From assembly GCA_017399515.1 (NCBI GenBank), contig JAFQBZ010000023.1:1-5793 (forward strand): a stretch of DNA of 5,793 nt. The letters are read 5' to 3'. The DNA is from Clostridia bacterium (GTDB lineage: Bacteria > Bacillota > Clostridia > Christensenellales > UBA1242). The notes beneath the pieces were generated by a model. It did no database searches and had not been told where the DNA came from. It worked only from the letters and a program-made list of their open reading frames with translations. Positions within the stretch are counted from its first letter, which is position 1, and each line of letters opens with the position of its first letter. Of this stretch, positions 1 through 5,181 are shown piece by piece. The position numbers and the translations under genes are program-made.

Positions 1-1051
1 CTTCGTCTTTATTTGCCTCTGAGCCACCATGGAATTTAAGACCACGAATTGTAGACACCAAAACCACAACACTTGGGTTAAGTTCACCAATTCTGCATTT
101 AAGGTCCATAAACTTTTCAGCACCAAGATCACTTCCAAAACCTGCTTCAGTGATTGCATAATCAGCAGTTGAAAGTGCAAGTTTTGTTGCAATAATACTA
201 TTGCAACCATGTGCAATGTTTGCAAAAGGTCCAAGATGAACAAATGCTGGAGTGTGGTCAAGAGTTTGCACAAGATTTGGAGCAAGCACATTTCTAAGAA
301 GCACAGCCATACTTCCCTCTGCTCTTAAATCTCTTGCATAAATTGGTTCACCTTTTTTATTGAGTGCAACCATAATGTTTCCAAGTCTGGTTTTTAAATC
401 ATCAAAATTTTGTGCAAGACAACAAATAGCCATAATTTCGCTTGCAGCAGTGATTGAGAAGAAATCTTTGCGAAGCAAGTTTTGTTTATTGCCATCTTTG
501 TCTTTTCCTGTGATGGTGTAAGATATTTCACGAAGCGATCTGTCATTCACATCTAAACATCTGTAAAATAAGATTTTTTCAACATCAATATCAAGTTCGT
601 TTCCATTGAAAATATGGTTATCAATCATAGCACAAAGCAAGTTGTTTGCTGAAGTGATTGCATCAAAATCACCTGTGAATGAAAGGTTGATATCTTCCAT
701 TGGAAGCACTTGACTGTAACCACCACCAGCAGCACCACCTTTGATTCCAAAAACAGGACCAAGCGATGGTTCACGAAGTGCTAAACACACTTTTTTATCA
801 AGTTTTGCAAAAGCATCAGCAAGACCAATTGAAACAGTTGTTTTTCCAATTCCATATTTTGTTGGACTCATTGCTGTAACTAAAATGAGTTTTCCAAACT
901 TGTTTGAATCTATATACTTTTTATAATTTGAAACCTTTGCAATTTTTTCACCATACATTGAAAGGTCACTTTCAGCAATGTTAAGTTTAACTGCAATTTC
1001 TTTTGCAGAAATAAGTTCTGCACTTTGAGCAATTTCGATATCTGTTAACAT
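1..1051 (-). CDS. fhs: Formate--tetrahydrofolate ligase, N-terminal 350 residues (3' end outside window)
   Basis: This cytoplasmic enzyme joins formate to tetrahydrofolate using ATP, giving 10-formyl-tetrahydrofolate for purine synthesis, initiator tRNA formylation or the methyl branch of acetogenesis. My translation starts MLTDIEIAQSAEL, the usual family N-terminus. A P-loop-like TKYGIGKTT lies at residues 64-72, LREPSLGP at 92-99, the signature GIKGGAAGGGY at 102-112, PMEDINLSFTGD at 117-128, GPFANIAHGCNSIIATK at 274-290 and VSTIRGLKFHGG at 332-343. The family is about 556 residues long, so some 200 are missing past the left edge; no frameshift is seen. The ATG at 1051 is chosen because AGGGGG stands 7 nt before it and the N-terminus matches the family. 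The gene begins 11 nt after the DHH phosphoesterase gene with no promoter between, so it is very likely co-transcribed with it. Oddities: the usual TPAGEGKTT is changed to TKYGIGKTT, and the second family signature has S and G where A and A are common. Confidence 0.97.
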   Translation of the reverse strand, partial: MLTDIEIAQSAELISAKEIAVKLNIAESDLSMYGEKIAKVSNYKKYIDSNKFGKLILVTAMSPTKYGIGKTTVSIGLADAFAKLDKKVCLALREPSLGPVFGIKGGAAGGGYSQVLPMEDINLSFTGDFDAITSANNLLCAMIDNHIFNGNELDIDVEKILFYRCLDVNDRSLREISYTITGKDKDGNKQNLLRKDFFSITAASEIMAICCLAQNFDDLKTRLGNIMVALNKKGEPIYARDLRAEGSMAVLLRNVLAPNLVQTLDHTPAFVHLGPFANIAHGCNSIIATKLALSTADYAITEAGFGSDLGAEKFMDLKCRIGELNPSVVVLVSTIRGLKFHGGSEANKDE

Positions 1052-1058
1052 AATCTTT

Positions 1059-1064
1059 CCCCCT
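1059..1064 (-). promoter_or_regulatory. Ribosome binding site of fhs overlapping the stop codon of the upstream gene
   Basis: AGGGGG is read on the minus strand 7 nt before the fhs ATG. Its first two bases are the last two of the TAG stop (1063-1065) of the DHH phosphoesterase gene. A ribosome finishing the first gene therefore sits on the binding site of the second, which suggests translational coupling (inference). It also fixes the fhs start. Confidence 0.8.
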
Positions 1065-2019
1065 AAATATTTTCATTTGTTAAATAATTAATAATTTCTT
1101 TTTCAAGTTCTTTTTCGGCTTCGGCAATTGTGGTTTCAAATTTGCAACCTGAAGCATTTTTATGCCCACCACCAGCAAACTTTTCTGCAATTTTAGAACA
1201 ATCATATTCAAACTTTGAACGAAGACTGCAATGAAGTCCATCTTCTTTTTCTTTGATAACAACTGCAACTTTATATCCACAGTTTAAATATGTGTTTGCG
1301 AGATTTCCAACATTTTCATCTGTTGAAGCACCATATTTTTCATAATCTTCTTTTGGTGCACTCATTATAACAAAACCATATTCATCATTAATTTTTGCAT
1401 TCAAAAGCACACTTGATGAAAGTTTAACATATGCAACACTTTTCTTATCAAAAAACTCTGCATAAACTCTTCGAATTTCAGCACCTTTTTCTAAAAGTTT
1501 GCCAGCAACATCAAAAGTTACACTGTCAGTGTTATTGTTTCTAAAAATTCCGGTGTCACCACATATTGCAAGATATAATGGCGTTGCAATTTTTTTATCA
1601 ATTTTCACCTTAAGTTTTTCAATAATTTTATAAATCAATATTGCACAAGCACTATAAATTTCAACCACATTATGTTTTGCTTGAAGTTCACCCTTTTGAT
1701 GATGATCAATTCTAAGCGTGTTATCATGCGACATAAAATCATTTTCAAACTCACCAAACATATGTGAACTTGCAATATCAACAGCAATAAGCAAGTCATA
1801 ATTTTCTTTATTAAACGATTTTTCGTTAAACTTTATTGTATCTTCTAAAAAAGAATAACTTTCAGGAATTTTATCAGCACAAAACAAATCAACATTTTTG
1901 CCAAGTTTTAGAAGTGCATTATAAAAACCAATCACAGAGCCAACAGTGTCAGGGTCTGGACTTGAGTGTGAAAATAATGCAATATTTTTTGCTCGTTTTA
2001 TAATTTTTATATAGTTCAT
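1063..2019 (-). CDS. nrnA: DHH/DHHA1 family phosphoesterase, NrnA-like (nanoRNase / pAp phosphatase)
   Basis: The 318-residue product has the full motif set of the DHH superfamily. HSSPDPD (H18, D22, D24) and D81 (AVDIAS) are metal ligands of motifs I and II, IDHHQKG (D105-H106-H107) is motif III, and GDTGIFRNNNT (D155) is motif IV. The DHHA1 substrate-binding domain ends in GGGHKNASG at 283-291. Length and order match Bacillus NrnA (about 313 residues), which removes nucleotides from RNAs of two to five bases and dephosphorylates pAp using Mn2+. There is no signal peptide or membrane segment, so it is cytoplasmic; it also lacks the PAS and GGDEF parts of GdpP, so it is not that membrane c-di-AMP phosphodiesterase. 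GGGTGAT ends 2 nt before the ATG, and a strong promoter lies 30 nt upstream. It is the first gene of a unit with fhs. A stand-alone c-di-AMP/pApA hydrolase (Pde2/DhhP type) is the main alternative, so the symbol is less sure than the family. Confidence 0.93.
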   Translation of the reverse strand: MNYIKIIKRAKNIALFSHSSPDPDTVGSVIGFYNALLKLGKNVDLFCADKIPESYSFLEDTIKFNEKSFNKENYDLLIAVDIASSHMFGEFENDFMSHDNTLRIDHHQKGELQAKHNVVEIYSACAILIYKIIEKLKVKIDKKIATPLYLAICGDTGIFRNNNTDSVTFDVAGKLLEKGAEIRRVYAEFFDKKSVAYVKLSSSVLLNAKINDEYGFVIMSAPKEDYEKYGASTDENVGNLANTYLNCGYKVAVVIKEKEDGLHCSLRSKFEYDCSKIAEKFAGGGHKNASGCKFETTIAEAEKELEKEIINYLTNENI

Positions 2020-2048
2020 AAATCACCCGTTTACAAATTTCCAATTAA

Positions 2049-2077
2049 ATCATATCACAATATCTTAAATTTTGCAA
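2049..2077 (-). promoter_or_regulatory. Sigma-A-type promoter of the DHH phosphoesterase-fhs unit
   Basis: On the minus strand TTGCAA (2072-2077) and TATGAT (2049-2054) are separated by exactly 17 nt, with TGA directly before the -10 box, which makes an extended -10. Transcription should begin near 2042 with a G, giving a leader of about 23 nt. The -35 box sits inside a perfect 12-bp palindrome (2069-2080). Confidence 0.75.
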
Positions 2078-2114
2078 AATATTCTATAATTTAACAAATC
2101 TTTTGTGCAATATA

Positions 2115-2142
2115 AAAAGCCAATGACTAAGCATTGGCTTTT
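2115..2142 (-). terminator. Intrinsic terminator after the 108-codon gene
   Basis: AAAAGCCAATG and its exact complement form an 11-bp stem with a 6-nt loop, followed on the minus strand by a T-rich run (TTTTTATATT, counting the stem's own T's). It starts 5 nt after the stop at 2148. The A-run on the other side would also make it work on the plus strand, but no plus-strand gene needs it. It isolates the DHH-fhs unit from upstream transcription. Confidence 0.88.
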
Positions 2143-2147
2143 ATTTA

Positions 2148-2474
2148 TTATGATTTTTGTGCTTCAATATTTTGTTTTTGTGAAGCAGATTCGGCAAGTT
2201 GTTTATCGAGAGCAATGCATTGTTCAACCAAACCTCTAAGTTCTTCATCGACAATTCCAGATGTTGAACAAATTGTTTCATCTTCACCCTTGTATTCATC
2301 TTTTTTATATATTGTTTCAAAAATTACATCATTATTTGTTGTTTCAATAATCAAAAAATGAAATGAATCATTACTTCCATCAACAAGCATACCTAAAGAC
2401 ATAGTTCCTAAAAACCATTCATCTAAGTAATTTCGAAGACCTGTGATTGTTAATTTTTGTTCTTTAATTTCCAT
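2148..2474 (-). CDS. Small hypothetical protein, 108 aa, own promoter and terminator
   Basis: I do not recognise a family. It is supported as a real gene by an ATG with AGGGG 6 nt upstream, a near-consensus promoter ending 27 nt before the start, and a strong terminator 5 nt after the stop. Residues 1-60 look like a mixed alpha/beta unit with alternating hydrophobic stretches (FHFLIIETT at 38-46, DVIFETIYK at 49-57). Residues 75-103 look like one amphipathic helix (DEELRGLVEQCIALDKQLA), and the tail is rich in Q, S, E and K. The net charge is acidic. There is no signal peptide, no membrane segment and no metal-binding motif; the two cysteines (69, 86) are far apart. It is probably a soluble cytoplasmic protein. 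The dipeptidase gene lies 68 nt upstream with no terminator seen between, so some read-through is also likely. No function can be given from sequence alone. Confidence 0.8.
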   Translation of the reverse strand: MEIKEQKLTITGLRNYLDEWFLGTMSLGMLVDGSNDSFHFLIIETTNNDVIFETIYKKDEYKGEDETICSTSGIVDEELRGLVEQCIALDKQLAESASQKQNIEAQKS

Positions 2475-2500
2475 AAAACGCCCCTATAAATAATGAAATT

Positions 2501-2529
2501 AATATATCATATTTTCATAGTTCAGTCAA
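2501..2529 (-). promoter_or_regulatory. Sigma-A-type promoter of the 108-codon gene
   Basis: TTGACT (2524-2529) and TATATT (2501-2506) lie 17 nt apart on the minus strand, with TGA immediately before the -10 box (extended -10). The predicted start is an A near 2494, giving a 20-nt leader that carries the AGGGG site. Five of six bases match consensus at -35 and at -10. Confidence 0.75.
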
Positions 2530-2542
2530 TGACAAATTTTTA

Positions 2543-3364
2543 TTAAAGACCAAAAAAGTTCTTGGCATTTTCAAAAAATATTTTGTTAACACTCTTTTCG
2601 GTGTATCCCATTTTTAATAAAGAATTAGAAAGCGTCTTTGAAAGTTTTGCATAATTTTCTAAATTCTTAGTTATATGGTCCGTTCCAAAATAATCAGTTC
2701 CAAGAGCAAGGTTATTTATTCCAAACTTGCAAGCAAAATAATCTATATGCGAAACAACATCGTTAACCGCTGAATGGTTTGTTCCATTCAAAAAATTTGA
2801 AACTAAGCAAATGCCAACCATTCCACCGGTTTTTATAATTTCTTTAATTTGATAATCTTTTAAATTTCTTTTGTGTTCATTTTTGCCAAAACACGCAGTA
2901 TGTGAACAAATCAAAGGTTTTGTGACAACTTTCATAACATCAACAAAACTTTCTTCATTAAGATGTGCGGTGTCAATAACTATATTATTTTTCTCTAAGT
3001 CTTTAATTACTTTCTTTCCAAAAGAAGTTAATCTTCCATTTTCAAAAGTGCCACCTGCTATGCAGTTAGTTCGATTCCACACAAGTCCAGCATAAAATGG
3101 TTTTTCCTTTAAAAATAATTGGAAATTTTCCTTGCTTAAAAAATGCAAATCTTCAACAGCAAGAAGTGTTTTTTCGGTTTTATTCACAAACTCCCTTGCT
3201 CTTTTTATTGCTGACAAACTTTCTATTTCATTTAACTCACTTGTCCAAATCACCGACATGGCTTTTTCAATATATTCTTCATTTTTTAAAAAATAATTAT
3301 ATTTCTTGGTTTCTGTGTTTAACTTAAAAAAATAATCATTATGCAAATCAAAAATCTTAAACAT
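2543..3364 (-). CDS. Membrane dipeptidase-type metallopeptidase (family M19), short cytoplasmic form
   Basis: M19 enzymes split dipeptides (in bacteria often including D-amino acids) with two zinc ions in a TIM barrel. Aligned from memory to human renal dipeptidase, all zinc ligands are present: H8 and D10 (DLHND), bridging E71 (AVEDLH), H134 (IDTAH) and H155 (CSHTA). R166 (KRN) and D224 (GTDYFG) fit the substrate-site arginine and aspartate. The human substrate-site His152 is replaced by W96 (LVWN), a change I believe is common in bacterial members. At 273 residues it is shorter than the usual 310-370; much of the loss lies between D10 and E71. There is no signal peptide or lipobox, so it should be cytoplasmic. 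The ATG at 3364 is forced: an in-frame stop lies at 3368-3370, and a later start would lose H8. No Shine-Dalgarno site precedes it. It stands alone between the rny terminator and the small gene, and no terminator follows it. The exact substrate is unknown. Confidence 0.92.
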   Translation of the reverse strand: MFKIFDLHNDYFFKLNTETKKYNYFLKNEEYIEKAMSVIWTSELNEIESLSAIKRAREFVNKTEKTLLAVEDLHFLSKENFQLFLKEKPFYAGLVWNRTNCIAGGTFENGRLTSFGKKVIKDLEKNNIVIDTAHLNEESFVDVMKVVTKPLICSHTACFGKNEHKRNLKDYQIKEIIKTGGMVGICLVSNFLNGTNHSAVNDVVSHIDYFACKFGINNLALGTDYFGTDHITKNLENYAKLSKTLSNSLLKMGYTEKSVNKIFFENAKNFFGL

Positions 3365-3369
3365 AGTTT

Positions 3370-3399
3370 ATTATATTTTTATATTAATATTTTTGACAC
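3370..3399 (-). promoter_or_regulatory. Candidate promoter of the dipeptidase gene, possibly giving leaderless mRNA
   Basis: A perfect TATAAT (3370-3375) lies on the minus strand only 5 nt before the ATG. GTGTCA (3394-3399) is a four-of-six -35 match with an 18-nt spacer. Transcription would begin at or within one base of the start codon. The upstream rny terminator makes a promoter in this 36-nt gap likely, but the region is so AT-rich that the match could be chance. Confidence 0.4.
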
Positions 3400-3400
3400 A

Positions 3401-3430
3401 AAAAGAACTAGCATTTCTGCTAGTTCTTTT
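3401..3430 (-). terminator. Intrinsic terminator of rny
   Basis: AAAAGAACTAGC and its exact complement form a perfect 12-bp stem with the 6-nt loop AGAAAT (minus strand), followed by a T-run that ends at 3400. The stem begins one base after the rny TAG stop (3432-3434), unusually close, so a terminating ribosome would cover its left arm. Confidence 0.92.
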
Positions 3431-3431
3431 A

Positions 3432-4991
3432 CTATGAAGCAACATCAGTTGCTCTTGTTTCACGAATGATATTAACCTTGATTTGACCAGGATATTCAAG
3501 TTCTGCCTCAATCTTTCTTGCAATTTCTTTTGCTAAGATAACCATTGATGCATCATCAACTTCTTCTGGTTTAACAGCAATTCTAATTTCACGACCTGCT
3601 TGAATTGCAAATGATGATTCAACACCTTTGAAACTCTTTGCAATTTCTTCAAGTTTTTCAAGACGCTTAACATAAGCATCAAGAGATTCTCTTCTCGCGC
3701 CTGGTCTAGCACTTGAAATTGCGTCTGCAACTTGAACTAAAATTGCTTCGATTGATTTAAACTCAACGCCACCATGGTGTGCTTCAATGCAATGAATAAC
3801 TTCTGGGCTTTCTTTATATTTTTTAGCCACATCAACACCGATTGAAACATGGGTGCCTTCCATTTCAAAATCTAAGGCTTTTCCAATGTCATGAAGAAGA
3901 CCTGCACGCTTTGCAATTTGAACATTTGCACCAAGTTCTCCAGCAAGAAGACCTGCAATATAACAAGTTTCTAAACTGTGTTTTAAAACATTTTGACCAT
4001 AACTTGTTCTATATTTAAGTCTACCTAAAATTTTAATCATTTCAGGGTGTAAGTTAAACACACCTGCTTCAAAACTAGCGTTTTCACCAGCGTCTTTGAT
4101 TGTTTGCTCAATATCTTTTTGAACTTTTGCAACAATGTCTTCAATTCTGCCTGGGTGAATTCTTCCGTCATTGATAAGTTTTTCAAGAGTGAGTCTTGCA
4201 ACTTCTCTTCTAATTGGGTCAAATGATGAAAGTGTCACAGCATCAGGTGTGTCGTCAACAATAAGGTCAACACCTGTTGCATTTTCAATTGCTCTAATGT
4301 TTCTGCCTTCACGACCAATAATTCTTCCCTTCATTTCATCAGTTGGAAGTGTTACAGTTGTAACAGTAACATCTGCTGTTTGGTCTGTTGCACATTTTTG
4401 AATTGCAAGAGTAATGATATCTCTTGCCTTCTTTTCGCCTTCTTCTCTTGCTTCGTTTTCAATATCACGAACAATGTTTCCAGCGTCTTTTCTTGCGTCA
4501 TCAATAATTGAATTAACAACTTGCTTTTTTGCTTCTTCTCTTGAAAGACCAGCAACTCTTTCAAGTTCTTTAGCAATGTTTTCTTTTTCTTTAACAATTT
4601 CTTGTTTAGATTCTTCAAGTTCTTGTTTTTTGCTTTCAAGTTCTGCTTTTGCATCGTCAATGGCTTGAACTTTTTGGTCTAAAACATCACTCTTTCTATC
4701 AAGTGCTGCTTCTTTCTCTAAAATTCTAGATTCCATTTTTTGAACTTCTGCTCTGCGTTCTTTGCACTCGTTTTCAGAATCTACTTTCATTTTCAAAGCC
4801 TCTTCTTTGGCTTCTAAAATTGCTTCCTTTTTAATAGAAGATGCCTTTTCTTCAGCATCTTTAATGGTTTTTTCAGCAACATTTTTAGCGTTGCCTAACT
4901 TCTTTTCAAGCATCTTAGTTGAAATAAAATAAGATGCAACTCCACCTATCGCCAAGGAAACAATGCTAGATATAACTATACCTACTACCAT
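3432..4991 (-). CDS. rny: Ribonuclease Y
   Basis: RNase Y is the membrane-anchored endoribonuclease that starts mRNA decay in many Bacillota, cutting single-stranded AU-rich RNA. The 519-residue product is nearly the same length as the B. subtilis enzyme (520). A single N-terminal membrane helix spans about residues 3-24 (GIVISSIVSLAIGG). A long charged coiled coil rich in E and K covers about 28-190. A KH RNA-binding domain follows with GRIIGREGRNIRAIE at 222-236, including its G-x-x-G loop. The HD hydrolase domain contains H338, the metal-binding pair H367-D368 (LLHDIGKA), HH at 405-406 (EAHHGG) and D423 (VADAISSARPGARRE). The C-terminal portion runs to 519. AAGGGG lies 8 nt before the ATG. 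The gene has its own promoter, a leader able to fold at its 5' end, and its own terminator, so it appears monocistronic. recA just upstream is an arrangement known from Bacillota. No key residue is missing. Confidence 0.98.
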   Translation of the reverse strand: MVVGIVISSIVSLAIGGVASYFISTKMLEKKLGNAKNVAEKTIKDAEEKASSIKKEAILEAKEEALKMKVDSENECKERRAEVQKMESRILEKEAALDRKSDVLDQKVQAIDDAKAELESKKQELEESKQEIVKEKENIAKELERVAGLSREEAKKQVVNSIIDDARKDAGNIVRDIENEAREEGEKKARDIITLAIQKCATDQTADVTVTTVTLPTDEMKGRIIGREGRNIRAIENATGVDLIVDDTPDAVTLSSFDPIRREVARLTLEKLINDGRIHPGRIEDIVAKVQKDIEQTIKDAGENASFEAGVFNLHPEMIKILGRLKYRTSYGQNVLKHSLETCYIAGLLAGELGANVQIAKRAGLLHDIGKALDFEMEGTHVSIGVDVAKKYKESPEVIHCIEAHHGGVEFKSIEAILVQVADAISSARPGARRESLDAYVKRLEKLEEIAKSFKGVESSFAIQAGREIRIAVKPEEVDDASMVILAKEIARKIEAELEYPGQIKVNIIRETRATDVAS

Positions 4992-5016
4992 ATATTGTTC
5001 CCCTTAAAATTTAATA

Positions 5017-5056
5017 ATGTGCAAAAATTGAAATAAAATAAACCAATTTTTCACAT
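5017..5056 (-). promoter_or_regulatory. Stem-loop at the 5' end of the rny leader
   Basis: In minus-strand order ATGTG-AAAAATTG (5056-5044) can pair with CAATTTTT-(G)-CACAT (5030-5017). This gives a 13-bp stem interrupted only by one bulged G (5022), with a 13-nt A/T-only loop apart from one G at its start. With the -10 box at 5061-5066, transcription should start near 5054, so the mRNA would begin inside the stem, still leaving about 11 pairs. The Shine-Dalgarno site (5000-5005) stays outside the fold. The pairing is seen; a regulatory role is inferred. Confidence 0.5.
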
Positions 5057-5060
5057 ATAA

Positions 5061-5090
5061 ATTTTAGCATATAATTTTTTTAATTGTCAA
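5061..5090 (-). promoter_or_regulatory. Sigma-A-type promoter of rny
   Basis: A perfect TTGACA (5085-5090) and TAAAAT (5061-5066) lie 18 nt apart on the minus strand, with TGC directly before the -10 box (extended -10). The predicted start is a G near 5054, giving a leader of about 63 nt. It lies beyond the recA terminator, so rny should be expressed independently of recA. Confidence 0.8.
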
Positions 5091-5138
5091 GTCATATCAA
5101 ATATTAGGTGAATTAAAACAACAAAAATTTAAACACGA

Positions 5139-5168
5139 AAAAAGCACAGCAAAATTGCCATGCTTTTT
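5139..5168 (-). terminator. Intrinsic terminator of recA
   Basis: A 12-bp stem (arms 5157-5168 and 5139-5150 with two central G-U pairs, 6-nt loop AATTTT) is followed on the minus strand by six T's (5143-5138, partly within the stem). It begins 13 nt after the recA stop at 5182-5184. Confidence 0.87.
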
Positions 5169-5181
5169 ATTTATGATTTTA

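Noticed and set aside
741..926. Plus-strand open frame of 61 codons
   Set aside because: It lies wholly antisense to the conserved N-terminal part of fhs and has no ribosome binding site or recognisable product.
2134..2361. Plus-strand open frame of 75 codons opposite the small hypothetical gene
   Set aside because: Its start lies inside the terminator hairpin and no promoter or ribosome binding site precedes it; the minus-strand gene has full expression signals.
3393..3398. TTGACA on the plus strand as a plus-strand promoter
   Set aside because: The sequence 17 nt downstream is inside the rny terminator and has no -10 match, and no plus-strand gene follows.
3404..3427. GAAC...GTTC as a DinR/LexA box
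   Set aside because: The half-sites are 14-16 nt apart rather than 4 and are simply the arms of the rny terminator hairpin.
4352..4660. Lysine- and leucine-rich 102-codon frame on the minus strand inside rny
   Set aside because: It is a frame shadow of the low-complexity coiled coil of RNase Y; the rny frame is continuous and conserved.
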